Below, piece after piece: positions 33,227 to 44,585 of a stretch of 64,000 nucleotides of DNA. The DNA comes from Actinokineospora fastidiosa. Lineage in GTDB: Bacteria; Actinomycetota; Actinomycetes; Mycobacteriales; Pseudonocardiaceae. Position 1 is the stretch's first letter. Each line of letters begins with the position of its first letter. Under the pieces are notes generated by a model. The model ran no database searches and was not told the DNA's origin. It worked only from the letters and a program-made list of their open reading frames with translations. The position numbers and the translations under genes are program-made. The stretch lies in contig NZ_BMRB01000002.1 in NCBI RefSeq assembly GCF_014648415.1, positions 1,323,260-1,387,259 on the forward strand. Direction: 5' to 3'.

Positions 33227-35973
33227 TCACGACGCGGAGTTGAGCAGATCCCGCCGCGACGTGCCCAGCTTGCGGAGGGTGTTGGCCACGTGCTGCTCGA
33301 CGGTGCTGCGCGAGATGAACAGGGTCTCGGCGATCTCCCGGTTGGTGTGGCCGCGCGCGAGCAGATGGGCGATCTCCGCCTCCCGAGGGGACAGGCGGTT
33401 GCCGTACCCCCTTCTGCCGCGGCGGGACGGGATCGCCGCGCCCGCCGTGCGGGCCAGGTGACGGCAGCGGGCGGCCGCCATGGCGGCGCCCATGCGCTCG
33501 TACTCCTGCGCCAGCCGGTGCAGGGCATCGGTGTCGACCGGCGGCTGGCACGCGGCGTGTTCGGCGAGGCGGGCGGCGTGATAGGGAAGACCGAGCGCCC
33601 GGTGACGCCCGGCCGCACTGTCGAAAGTGGAGCGATCGGGCACGAGGTAGGCCCTCGCGGCGGCCAGCGCGGCCGCAGGATAGGGAGCGTCGAGGGTGGT
33701 GAGCGCGGCGTCGAACTCGTCCGCCAGCGCCCGCGCGTCGTCCGGTCGGCCCGCGGCGAGGTAGGCCTGCACGGCCTGCGGCACGAGGTCGCCCGCCCAC
33801 GACCAGACTCCCTTGTGCCGCAGGAGTGCCACACCGCTGTCCGCGAGCGCACTGGCGGACGCGATGTCGCCGCGGTCGAGCCGCAGGCTGATCATCCCGC
33901 CGGTGGCCGCGATCGCGACCGGGGCGACAGCGGAGTCCGGGTCGGACATCCGGGTGGCCAGGAAGCACCGCTCGGCGCGGGACCAGTCGGCGTGGGCGAG
34001 CGCGAGCCAGCCCTGGACCAGCCGCATCTCGCTGACGATGGGCAGCGAGTGCGGGTTGGCCTCGCCGAGGGCGTCGGCGCGCCGGTCGAGACCGGCCCAG
34101 TCGCCCGCGAGCCAGTCGAGCCGCACGGCCGTGGCGTCGCCGATGTCGCGCACGTAGGGCGCCGCCGCGCGGACGGCGTGGGCGACCCCGCTGCGCAGGA
34201 ACTCGCGCGCCCGCTCGTAGTGGCCGGTCCAGGCGTAGGTGTCGCCGAGGTTGCAGTGGGCCCGGGCGAGTTGCTGGACGTGGTTGTGGTCGGCCGGGTC
34301 GACCTCGCTCGGCAGGAGCCGGATCATCTCGTCGACGCCGGGCGCGCCGATCTCGTGGCGGGACTGCAGGATGCTGGCCAGCAGCGTCGTCCGGGTGGCC
34401 CCCGGCGGCAGCCTGCCGATCCGCTGGCAGATGACGTCCTGCCAGCGGCGGCACTCGTCGATCGTCTGGGTGCCGAAGTAGGGCATGGCCAGCAGCGCGA
34501 TCCCGCGCAGCCGCCGGTCGTCGTCGGCGGCGGGCGGGCGCTTCATCGCCGCGGTGATGGCCTCGGCGCTGTTGGCCAGGTCGCCCGGCGTGCGGGCCAT
34601 CAGCAGGGCCACGGTCACGTCGATCTCGGCGCGCGTCTGCTCGGTGAGCCTCGGGTCGGTGCGCAGCCGGTCGAGCACGGCGATCACGGCGTCGTGGCGG
34701 GTGTCGCTCAGCGCGCAGCGGCCCAGCGCGGTGATCAGCCGGGGCAGTTCGGCGGCGGGCAGGCCCGGCGCGGCCACGAGCGCGCGGAGCTGGTCGATCG
34801 CCACGTCCTGCTGTCCGGCCGCCATGGCCAGTCCGGCGGCGCGCTCGCCGTGCCGCAGCCACGCCGCGAGGTCGCCCGCACGCCGGGCGTGGGTGGCCAG
34901 CCGCAGGGCGGGCGCGCTGTCGGCCAGCACCCGCAGGGCGCCCCGTGCAGGTGCGCGCGGTCCGGGCCCGACAGCGCCTCGTACACCGCGCGGCGCGCGA
35001 ACCAGGTCCGGTGGTCGTACCGGCCGGGCTCGACCTCCACCAGGAGGCCGCGGGTGTCCTCAGGACGAGCGGTGGGACGATCCGCCGCGGCGCGCAGGAG
35101 GTCGGCCGACGCGGGCTCGCCGAGGACGGCGGCGGCCTCGACGAGCGCCCGCGCCGCCGGGGACAGCGCGCGCACGGCGTCCGCGACGGCGTCCCTGACG
35201 AGCCCGGGCACCGGGGCGTCGTCGAGGAGCGCGGCCGCGGTGCGCCGGTCTGCGCGGTCCAGCGGGGGCAGCACGCCGAGCGCCTGCTCGACGAGGAACG
35301 GGAACCCTCCCGTCCGTTCCCAGAGCACCTCGGCCGCTGCCTCGGACACCGGGCCCGCCATCGCCCAGACGCCCGCCACGTCGAGCGGGCCGACCGACAC
35401 CGTGGCGGCCGCGTGGGCGCCCAACTCCCGGACCGCGCTCACGGCGTCGCCGGTCAGGTCGTCGGGGCGGTAGACCACCACGAGCGTCAGACCCGGCGGC
35501 GGGTCCGCGGCGATGACCGGCAGCAGCCGCAGGGTGTCCGCGTCCGCCCACTGCACGTCCTCGATCACGAGCACCGCGCGGCCGATGGCGGCCACCAGGT
35601 CCCGCACCGCGTCGAACAGCGCGGCCGGGCGGGAGTCGGGGGGAAGCAGGTGCGCCAGCTCCGGCAAACGGGAACGCAGCGCGCCCGCGGCTGACCGCAC
35701 GCTACCGAGTCTGCGGCAATCCGCGAGCAATTCTATGAATACCCCCAGCGGGAACGGGTCCCGTGGTGGCAGACAACGTCGGGTCGCCACGTGCACGCCG
35801 CGCAGCGCCGACACCGTTTCAGCTACCAGCCGCGATTTCCCGACCCCGGCCGCGCCCTCGACCAGCACCACGCCGGGCGGCCAGTTCACCGCGTCGGCCA
35901 GGGCGGCCAGCTCGCGCTCGCGTCCCACGAACCTCGGGACCAGTCCGCTACGCACGAATCCGAGAGTAGGCAT
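33227..35973 (-). pseudogene. LuxR-family AAA ATPase regulator, split by a frameshift
   Basis: Two overlapping frames together make one LAL-type regulator of about 915 residues. The first runs from ATG 35973 and holds LVPRFVGREREL, Walker A VEGAAGVGKSRLVAET and Walker B VLVIEDVQWADADTL. The second, ending at 33227, holds helical repeats and the LuxR helix-turn-helix LSPREAEIAHLLARGHTNREIAETLFISRSTVEQHV. The junction falls at about 34936-34945, within GGGCGCCCC: removing one base joins DRAHLHGA to LRVLADSAPAL. It is either a real loss-of-function mutation or a sequencing error in a GC run. No neighbouring cluster reveals a target. Confidence 0.75.
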
Positions 35974-36144
35974 GCCGGGCCCGCAGCGGAACCCGGATCG
36001 GCGGTCCGGGGGTACGTACCGATTCCCCGGTTGTTTCCCACTGTGGGCGGTCCCATAGTTCGTCGTCGCAAGGCAAATCACCGCCACCGGGGGTCGGCAC
36101 CCTGCTTCGGTCGCCCGCCCGGTGTGACCGAGAGGAGAGACCGG

Positions 36145-37668
36145 ATGCACAGGTTGCTACGCGGTGGACTCGTGTCCGCCGCCGTGGCCGCGGTGCTTGT
36201 CGGCGGGGGCGTGTCGACCGCTTCGGCGGAGGGGGTCGTGTCCCAGGCCGACCGACCCGTGCCCGGACAGTACATCGTGGAGCTTCGCGGCTCGGACGCC
36301 GTGGCGAGCGCGGCGTCGATCGCCCAGCGGTACGGCGGTCAGGTGATGGACACCTACCGGCTCACGTTCAGCGGCTTCTCCGTCAAGGGCATGACCGAGC
36401 AGCAGGCGCGGCGGCTCGCCGCCGACCCCGCGGTCAAGGCCGTCCACCAGGACGGGACCGCCCGCGCGGTCGGCGAGCAGCCGAACCCGCCGTCCTGGGG
36501 CCTCGACCAGGTCGACCAGAAGACCCGCAGTCTGGACAGGCTGTTCAAGTACCCCAACACCGCGGACGACGTCACCGCCTACGTGATCGACTCCGGGGTG
36601 AACAAGAACCACTCGGAGTTCGAGGGTCGGGCGAGCTTCGGATACGACTACGTCGACAACGACGCCGACGCCAGCGACTGCTTCTGGCACGGGACGCACG
36701 TCGCGGGCACCATCGCGGGCAAGACCGTCGGCGTGGCGAAGAAGGCGAAGGTCGTCGCCGTGCGGACGCTCGGCTGCGGCGGCTCCGCGCCCGACTCCGC
36801 CACCGTCAGCGGCATGGAGTGGGTGGCGGCCAACGGCAAGCTGCCCGCTGTGGTCAACATGAGCCTGGGCATGGACGTCGTCGGCGTGGGCGACACCCAG
36901 GTCAAGGCGCTCGTCAGCAAGGGGTTCGTCGTCGCGGTCGCCGGGGGCAACAACGGCACGGACGCCTGCCAGACCAGCCCGGCCCGGGTGCCGGAGGCGA
37001 TCACGGTCGGCTGGATGAACGACAACGGCAGCCGCAGCGGCAACTACGGCACCTGCCTCGACCTGTTCGCACCCGGCGGCAACATCTACTCAGCCGACCA
37101 CACCGGCGGCTTCCGCACCGGCAGCGGCACGTCGATGGCCACCCCGCACGTCGCGGGCGCCGCGGCGCTGCACCTGACCGCCAACCCGGGCGCGACGCCG
37201 AAGCAGGTGCACGACGCGCTGGCCGCCAACGCCACGCCCAACCTGGTGACCAACCCCGGCAGCGGCTCACCCAACAAGCTGCTCTACACCGGCTACATCG
37301 GCGGCGGCGACCCGCCCGCCTGCGGGAGCCGCGCCAACGACCAGGACTACGCCATCCCGGACACCGAGTCGGTGACGTCCACGGTCGAGCAGAGCGGCTG
37401 CGGCGGACAGGCCCCCGCGACGCTCGCGGTGCGGGTCGACGTCGACCACACCTACGCCGGGGACCTGGCGATCGACCTCATCGGCCCGAGCGGCGCGGAG
37501 TTCGCCCTGCGCAAGGCGGGCCCCGGGGTCGGCGGGTCCGACGGCGTCCACGAGACCTTCACCGTCGACGCCTCCGGCGAGAAGGCCGACGGCGTGTGGA
37601 AGCTGCGCGTCACCGACGTCTACCGCTTCGACACCGGCACCCTGACCGGCTGGTCGGTCACGTTCTGA
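36145..37668 (+). CDS. Secreted S8 subtilisin-like serine protease with P domain
   Basis: 507 residues, ATG 36145 behind GAGAGGAGAG. Signal peptide (about 1-32), an inhibitor_I9 propeptide (QYIVELRGSDAVASAASIAQRYGG...), and the peptidase S8 domain of proteinase K type with the triad in AYVIDSGV (Asp), HGTHVAGTIAG (His) and GTSMATPHVAG (Ser). A proprotein convertase P-like C-terminal domain (about 395-507, SVTSTVEQSGCGGQAPATLAVRVDVDHTYAGDL) completes it. Extracellular protein breakdown; the next gene encodes a second secreted protease. Confidence 0.9.
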   Translation: MHRLLRGGLVSAAVAAVLVGGGVSTASAEGVVSQADRPVPGQYIVELRGSDAVASAASIAQRYGGQVMDTYRLTFSGFSVKGMTEQQARRLAADPAVKAVHQDGTARAVGEQPNPPSWGLDQVDQKTRSLDRLFKYPNTADDVTAYVIDSGVNKNHSEFEGRASFGYDYVDNDADASDCFWHGTHVAGTIAGKTVGVAKKAKVVAVRTLGCGGSAPDSATVSGMEWVAANGKLPAVVNMSLGMDVVGVGDTQVKALVSKGFVVAVAGGNNGTDACQTSPARVPEAITVGWMNDNGSRSGNYGTCLDLFAPGGNIYSADHTGGFRTGSGTSMATPHVAGAAALHLTANPGATPKQVHDALAANATPNLVTNPGSGSPNKLLYTGYIGGGDPPACGSRANDQDYAIPDTESVTSTVEQSGCGGQAPATLAVRVDVDHTYAGDLAIDLIGPSGAEFALRKAGPGVGGSDGVHETFTVDASGEKADGVWKLRVTDVYRFDTGTLTGWSVTF

Positions 37669-37703
37669 ACCCCGAACCCACCCTGCAACGCGAAAGGCCA
37701 GTA

Positions 37704-39155
37704 GTGAGAAGCAAGAAGTTGTTGGCAGCCTGCGCCATGGCGCTGGCCGCCGTGTCGCTCCCCGCGGTCGAGTCCCAGGCCGCGGCGCCGTCCGACGTGA
37801 GCGTGGCGGCCATTCCGACCGACCGGCTCGTCCCGGACGCGGGCACCCAGGTCATCAACGGCGAACGCACCACGGTGCGGGAGAACCCGTCGGTGATCGC
37901 GGGCATCCGCGTGGGCGGCGGCGGCCCCCAGGGCCAGTCCTGCACGGCGTCCGTCGTGGCCAAGCGCAAGATCCTGACCGCGGCGCACTGCATGATCGAC
38001 GTCAGCGGCGACAAGAGCTACATCTACGGCGACGACGACCTCAACACCGCGGGCGACGAGACCTTCCGCACCAAGGTCGCCTCGTTCAAGGTCCACCCGA
38101 AGTACACCGGCTCCGGCAGCTGGCGGACCGGCTACGACGTCGCGGTGATCACCACCGCCGACGACATCCCGGTCCCCCAGTCCCAGTGGGCCAAGGTGGC
38201 GGGCTCGGGCGACGCCGCGCTCACCGCCCCGGGCAAGAACGGTTTCGCCCTGGGCTACGGCCGCGCGTCCAGCGGCTCCGGCGTGCTCTACCGGGCCGAC
38301 ATGCCCGTCAACGACGCCAACAACTGCCAGGTGTTCGACGTCCGCGTGAACCCCGACCTCATGGTCTGCGTCGGCTACAACGACGGCCGCGTGGGCACCT
38401 GCAGCGGCGACAGCGGCGGGCCGTACACGGTAGACGGCATCATCGTCGGCGTGGTGTCGTGGGGCAGCGGCCAGTGCGACCGCTACAGCATCATGGCCCG
38501 CCTGACCAACGAGATGGGCGACTGGGCCAGGACCGAGATCGGTTCCCAACAGCCGCCCGACGGCAAGTTCAGCGTGGGCGTGAACCCGGCCTCCGGCAAG
38601 GTCGAGCCCGGCAAGTCGGTGTCCACAACGGTCACGAGCACCGCGGGCGACCAGGGCCCCGAGGAACTGCGCCTCACCGCCAGCGGCCTGCCCACCGGCG
38701 CGGCCGCCACCTTCCAGCCCACCACCATCACCTCCGGCGAGTCCTCGAAGCTGACGCTCACCACCGAGCCCACCACCCCCAAGGGGACCTACAAGGTCAC
38801 CCTGACCGCCACCGCCACCTCCGGAACGAAGACCACCGACTACACCCTGACCGTTGGAGACGGAGGCTCCACAGACGGCCCCCGCCCGACGGTCTCCCCC
38901 ACCACGGTGACGGTCCCCCGAGGCGGCATGGCCGAAGCGACGGTCACGGTGACCGGCGGAACCGGCACGATCAGGCTGTCCGCCACCGGGATGACCTTCT
39001 CCCCGTTCTTCTTCCCCAACACAGTCTCCCCCGGCGGCACCTCCACACTCACCCAGTTCGCCCCGTTCGAGCCGGGCACCTACAAGTTGGTGATCACAGC
39101 CACCGACTCAGCGGGCAAGTCCGGCACCACCGATCTGACCATCACAGTCACCTGA
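37704..39155 (+). CDS. Secreted trypsin-like (S1) serine protease with C-terminal Ig-like domains
   Basis: 483 residues from GTG 37704 (CGAAAGG upstream). Signal peptide KKLLAACAMALAAVSLPAVESQA, then a chymotrypsin-fold domain with His in ILTAAHCM, Asp in GYDVAVIT and Ser in CSGDSGGPY. From about residue 285 two beta-sandwich repeats follow (FSVGVNPASGKVEPGKSV... and PTVSPTTVTVPRGGMAEATV), which probably bind or position the enzyme. It is 35 bp downstream of the S8 gene, in the same direction, and may share its transcript. Confidence 0.88.
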   Translation: MRSKKLLAACAMALAAVSLPAVESQAAAPSDVSVAAIPTDRLVPDAGTQVINGERTTVRENPSVIAGIRVGGGGPQGQSCTASVVAKRKILTAAHCMIDVSGDKSYIYGDDDLNTAGDETFRTKVASFKVHPKYTGSGSWRTGYDVAVITTADDIPVPQSQWAKVAGSGDAALTAPGKNGFALGYGRASSGSGVLYRADMPVNDANNCQVFDVRVNPDLMVCVGYNDGRVGTCSGDSGGPYTVDGIIVGVVSWGSGQCDRYSIMARLTNEMGDWARTEIGSQQPPDGKFSVGVNPASGKVEPGKSVSTTVTSTAGDQGPEELRLTASGLPTGAAATFQPTTITSGESSKLTLTTEPTTPKGTYKVTLTATATSGTKTTDYTLTVGDGGSTDGPRPTVSPTTVTVPRGGMAEATVTVTGGTGTIRLSATGMTFSPFFFPNTVSPGGTSTLTQFAPFEPGTYKLVITATDSAGKSGTTDLTITVT

Positions 39156-39164
39156 CCCCGTAGC

Positions 39165-39201
39165 GGTGGTGTGGTCGGCCCAACCACCCGACCACACCAC
39201 C
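39165..39201 (+). terminator. Strong hairpin after the protease genes
   Basis: GGTGGTGTGGTCGG (39165-39178) pairs perfectly with CCGACCACACCACC (39188-39201), a 14-bp stem with a 9-base loop, ten bases after the protease stop. There is no T-run, as is common for actinobacterial terminators. It lies between convergent genes and could serve both. Confidence 0.75.
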
Positions 39202-39260
39202 CCGCCAGCCGGTGACCCCGCACCCGGGACACTCCTCACCGGCCCGTGGCACACGGTCCC

Positions 39261-39950
39261 CTAGACGGTACGACGGGCGGTCCACGTCCAGGCATCGGTG
39301 ATCACGACGCCGTCCTCGGTCGTCTGCTTGTTGGCCGACGACACGGCCATCAGCTGCCCGCCGGAGTCGGCAACCGCCGCGGACTCCGGCCACGGCGTGC
39401 CGAGCGACAGCGGTGTCGTCGAGAGGACCTCACTGCGGTTCAGATAGACCAGGGACACCGTCGCAGGCAGCTCGGCGTTCTGCTCCGTCGCCCACTCCAG
39501 CGACAACACCCCGGCGGCCAAGCTGCCCTTGATCGGCCCATGGCGGGTCGGCAGCGGGTCCGGCCAGGCCACGGTGACGCCCACGACCGTCTGGATCGCC
39601 GCGTTCGGGATGATGCCGGGCAGGCCCAGCGTCCCCGCCACCGCACTGCCCATCGACCGGGCGATGCCGATCTTCTGGTTGAGAATGCCGAAGTCGGCGG
39701 AGGGCTGGTAGACCACGACCGCGTGCCCGGTGACGTTCCCGTCACCGTCTACTTGGAACGAGAAATCCCCCCGCGCGGTGTAGCCCGCGCTCCCCAGTTC
39801 CGTCGCGCGGCTCTTGGCCGCGTACGTCGTGCCCGACCAGTGGGCCACGCCGGTCTGCCGCGCAGGCTCCGTGCCCGCGTTCGCGGTGCAGGAGGCCAGC
39901 CCCAGCATGAGCACCAGAACCCATCCCCAGTGACGCACCCTCATCTTCAC
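39261..39950 (-). CDS. Secreted lipoprotein of unknown function
   Basis: 229 residues from ATG 39950, with a GGGGGG ribosome site upstream. The N-terminus WVLVLMLGLASC is a lipoprotein signal with the lipid-bearing cysteine at about residue 21. The mature part is mostly beta (DFSFQVDGDGNVTGHAVVVYQP, VSLVYLNRSEVLSTTPLSLG) without recognised motifs. Convergent with the protease gene across the hairpin, and downstream of the P-loop ATPase gene on the same strand's far side. Function unknown. Confidence 0.75.
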   Translation of the reverse strand: MKMRVRHWGWVLVLMLGLASCTANAGTEPARQTGVAHWSGTTYAAKSRATELGSAGYTARGDFSFQVDGDGNVTGHAVVVYQPSADFGILNQKIGIARSMGSAVAGTLGLPGIIPNAAIQTVVGVTVAWPDPLPTRHGPIKGSLAAGVLSLEWATEQNAELPATVSLVYLNRSEVLSTTPLSLGTPWPESAAVADSGGQLMAVSSANKQTTEDGVVITDAWTWTARRTV

Positions 39951-39976
39951 GCCCCCCTTGCTCTTGATATCAGCGG

Positions 39977-41821
39977 CTAGCGCTCCGGGTTGATCACGAT
40001 GTCGTGGCCGGACTGGAGGATGACGCCGGAGTTGACGCTGCCGCTGACCTCAAGCCAGTTGTGCACGAGGTCTCCGTGCGGGTACCGCGCGTTCAGGGCG
40101 GGGCGGAAGCACGGATGGATGCAGAAGTCCGACTCCAGCGGATGAATCGCGGTCTCCGACGCCCCGGCATAGACGTACCGGCCATCACGTCGGACGCCCA
40201 GGAAGCCCACCGCGTAGAGAAGCTCGATGACGAGGTCCGGCTCGAAGAACGCCTCGAACCGAGGATAGCCTGCCCGCAACTCCTGCCGCAGCGGGGCGAA
40301 CAGCCGTGCGACGGATTCCCGCGTCAGCAGGTACGGCGCGTCCCGGAAAGCCGCCAGCAGCTCCCGCAGGAACGGGAACCGGACCCCGTACTCCTTCGGC
40401 AGGTCGGTGATCTTCCACCGGGAGAAGACGACCACCGCCCGCCGGACGTCCTTCTCGGTGATCCGGTGGTGGCCCTCGGCGAGGGCGGTGTCGCGGCACT
40501 GGTTCAGCAGCTGGATGACGTCACGCGGCCGCGGCAGCACCCGCTCGAACAGGTAGTCCGCCACGGGGGTCTCGCCGATGCGCCGAGGGAACACCTCGCC
40601 CCACAGCTCGTCCGGGCGCAGTGCGCGGCCGAGTGACGCGCTCGCCCGCGCCAGCGCCAACTCGCGCAACTGACCACTCGTCCAGTCGAGCCGGATCTCG
40701 TCGCTGTGGAACTTGTCCGCGTCGCCGAAGTCGAGCGCGTCGTAGATGTCGGACCGGAGGAACACCACGCAGCGCACCGCGTTGCCGTAGGTCATGGCGA
40801 GGTGCTTGCCCGCGAGCAGCAGGCCGATGACCATGTCCGCGCTGGAGTCGTCACCGGTCCAGATCTGCTCGATCCGGTCGACCAGCAGGAGCAGCCGCGG
40901 ATCGCCGGGGGACTCCCGGAACGCCCGGCGGATGCCCGACTCCACCACGTCCAGCTGCCGCGACGCCCGCACGCCCTGGGGCGCCTTCGCCGAGTCGACG
41001 CCGACCTTCAGCCCGAACGCCTCCAGCGAGAAGTGCGAGCTGAGCCCGCGGCTGGCCTGGGCGATCCGGTCGTAGAGATCGAGGTCCTCGAGCTCTCCGT
41101 TGTCGCGCAGGAACCGGTCCAGCACCGCGACCGCCTTGGGGCGCCTGCGGCCCGCATCGCGATGGTGGTGCACCAGGTAGCGCGCGGCATGGACGGCGAA
41201 GACGTAGCGCCAGATGAGCGACTTGGCCGTCGGGGCGGTCAGTCCGGCGAGCTGGAAGCGGTCGAGTTCGGCGCCTGCGGCGTCGTCCGGGGTGATGACC
41301 CGCGTCTGGCCTGCGACCAGGTCGCCCTTCGACAGCCGGACGCAGATGGCGCTCTTGCCCGTCCCCTTGCGGCCCACCACCAGGTTCTTCCGACCCGACA
41401 CGGCCTCGGTGAACGCGGTGGTGCGCATGAAACCGGTGAGCAGGAGGCCGTCCTGGTCGTCGTGCTCGGCGTCGTCGCGCCCGAAGAACAGCGGCCGCAC
41501 CACGTCGACATCGTCGGCCACGACCGCGTCCTGCCGCGGCGCCAGCGTCATGACCACGGGCGGGGCGAGCGGCGCGTCCTCCAGCGCGGCCGCGAGGACG
41601 TCCCTGAACGCGGGTTCCCGGTCCATACGGTCTTCCAGCGCGAGCCGGACCCGGGTGAGCGTGCGCTCGGAGACGCCGTCAGCGCCCGCCTCGTCGACGA
41701 ACTGCCGGACGGCGGTGTCGTCACCGAGATGGTGGCGGATCACCGCGCTGACGCGGGCCGCCACCGGATCGCGGCCCCCGCAAGCCCACGAACTGAGCGC
41801 GTCCAGTGCTGCGCGGATCAC
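39977..41821 (-). CDS. P-loop ATPase, Sll1717-like, possible conflict-system protein
   Basis: 614 residues. A helical N-terminal domain (about 1-95, DPVAARVSAVIRHHLGDD) precedes a nucleoside triphosphatase domain with Walker A LVVGRKGTGKSAICVRL and a Walker B-like LLLLVDRIEQIW, followed by a helical region with PRDVIQLLNQCRD and winged-helix-like segments. The GRKGTGKSA form is that of the Sll1717 family of STAND/MNS-like ATPases. The tail SGSVNSGVILQSGHDIVI resembles glycine/valine repeats at the ends of actinobacterial conflict-system proteins. No nuclease or toxin domain is evident. A role in defence or signalling is an inference. Confidence 0.65.
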   Translation of the reverse strand: MIRAALDALSSWACGGRDPVAARVSAVIRHHLGDDTAVRQFVDEAGADGVSERTLTRVRLALEDRMDREPAFRDVLAAALEDAPLAPPVVMTLAPRQDAVVADDVDVVRPLFFGRDDAEHDDQDGLLLTGFMRTTAFTEAVSGRKNLVVGRKGTGKSAICVRLSKGDLVAGQTRVITPDDAAGAELDRFQLAGLTAPTAKSLIWRYVFAVHAARYLVHHHRDAGRRRPKAVAVLDRFLRDNGELEDLDLYDRIAQASRGLSSHFSLEAFGLKVGVDSAKAPQGVRASRQLDVVESGIRRAFRESPGDPRLLLLVDRIEQIWTGDDSSADMVIGLLLAGKHLAMTYGNAVRCVVFLRSDIYDALDFGDADKFHSDEIRLDWTSGQLRELALARASASLGRALRPDELWGEVFPRRIGETPVADYLFERVLPRPRDVIQLLNQCRDTALAEGHHRITEKDVRRAVVVFSRWKITDLPKEYGVRFPFLRELLAAFRDAPYLLTRESVARLFAPLRQELRAGYPRFEAFFEPDLVIELLYAVGFLGVRRDGRYVYAGASETAIHPLESDFCIHPCFRPALNARYPHGDLVHNWLEVSGSVNSGVILQSGHDIVINPER

Positions 41822-42026
41822 GGCGTCCTCCCTGACCGGGTGAAAACCAGCTTAGCGAGCGACGATCACCCGCGAAGCGTTTCGGGGAGAAGGAGGTCTA
41901 GGGCGCAACCACTTCCCGGACGAACATCACCATCGATCGCACCCCATCCGTAAAGGGTTGGACTGGATCATGCCCGCGCTTGTAGTTTGCCCCCGGACCG
42001 TGACCCCGCCCGAGGAGGTGAGACCC

Positions 42027-42074
42027 ATGAACGCTCTGTGGGTGCTCTCCCTCCCCGTCACGGCAGGCGATTGA
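42027..42074 (+). CDS. Short leader ORF upstream of monooxygenase gene
   Basis: Fifteen codons (MNALWVLSLPVTAGD) behind a strong ribosome site, GAGGAGGTGAG, ending 51 bp before the monooxygenase ATG. The ribosome site is better than that of the enzyme gene itself. Such an element can couple or attenuate expression of the gene downstream. It may equally be a chance frame, as no conservation can be tested here. Confidence 0.35.
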   Translation: MNALWVLSLPVTAGD

Positions 42075-43568
<1,494 letters not shown>

Positions 43569-43805
43569 GGCAGGCGAAGTGGCGGTTCGACTGGCAGGCG
43601 ACTTGCTTCAGGGCACCCCCAGAAGGCCAAGAAAATCTCGCCGACCTCCCCATTCGGTAGGTGGCGGACTCGGTCAATGCGCTGTCGGCCTCGGTGCAGA
43701 GGTAGACGGCGTGAGTTGAGCAGGACGCCCACCTGCCACTGAACGCGCGGAGCAAGCTGGGGTGTCTCCAGGATGTGACCGCGCCGCTACCTACCCATCC
43801 CGAGC
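43569..43805. other. Gene-poor gap, possible decayed DNA
   Basis: No credible gene in about 240 bases between the monooxygenase and the short helix-turn-helix-like remnant. Base composition is lower in GC than neighbouring genes and stop codons occur in all frames. No repeat ends or insertion sequence were seen. Confidence 0.45.
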
Positions 43806-43958
43806 ATGGAGCGTGGCGACAAGATCACTGGCGAGCAGCGTCTCAAGATTTCCTCAAGAAAGTTCGGGCAGCAGTGTCGGATCCGGGTCGTCGCGTTCGT
43901 AGCAGGGGTGAGGCTGTCCGCGAGGGGCGGCGGTGAGGTGGAGGAACGGCGATCGTGA
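43806..43958 (+). pseudogene. Remnant of a small helix-turn-helix protein gene
   Basis: Fifty codons from ATG 43806. The start ERGDKITGEQRLKI matches the opening of a common small actinobacterial helix-turn-helix protein, and the end AGVRLSARGGGEV matches its C-terminus. The middle (the recognition helices) is missing or out of frame, so an internal deletion is likely. Its TGA overlaps the GTG of the next gene (GTGA at 43955-43958). A frame with DFLKKVRAAV in the neighbouring register supports scrambled coding. Confidence 0.35.
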
Positions 43959-44565
43959 AGCTGACGACCATGACCCAGGTCTCCGTGGACGGAGTGATGC
44001 AGGGCAACGGGGCACCTCGGATGACCGCAGGAACGGGTTCGAGCGCGGCGGGTGGGCGCTGGGGAAGGGGGACGACGAGACCAGGGCGTTCATCACCCGG
44101 ACCTACCAGCGCGCAGACGCGTTCCTGTTCGGCAGGCGAACCTACGAGTTGTTCGCCCGCTCCTGGGGCGCGATCGACCAGATGCGCGCGCACCCCATCG
44201 GCGTCGCCCTGAACACGACCCCCAAGTACCTCACCTCCACCAGGCTCACCGCCCCGGGCTGGGAGGGCACGACTGTTCTCCGCGACGGCCGCGCCATCCG
44301 GGAGCTGAAGGCCAGGCCCGGCGGCGAGCTGCAGGTGCACGGCAGCGGCGTCCTGACCCGATGGCTGCTGGAGAACGACCTGGTCGACGAGATGACCCTG
44401 ATCGTGATCCCGGTGATCGTCGGCCAGGGCGCGCGGCTGTTCCCCGAGACCGGCCCCGATCTCGGGCTCGACCTGGCCGAGTCGCGAGTCGACTCGAAGG
44501 GCGTGACCATCCAGGTCTACCGGCCTGCCGGGCGCCCGCAGTACGCAACGACCACGCAGTCCTGA
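43955..44565 (+). pseudogene. RibD C-terminal/dihydrofolate reductase-like gene with frameshift
   Basis: The start KLTTMTQVSVDGVMQGNGAP (from GTG 43955) and the rest (RRNGFERGGWALGKGDDETRAF onward to 44565) lie in different frames; one missing base at about 44003-44017 explains it. The joined product of about 203 residues is a typical YyaP/RibD_C-type dihydrofolate-reductase-fold protein, with FLFGRRTYELFA and GGELQVHGSGVLTRWLL. Such genes often sit beside DGPF and ECF sigma genes, as here. It is either inactivated or affected by a sequencing error. Confidence 0.7.
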
Positions 44566-44585
44566 CCACAGGAGAGGATCATCCC

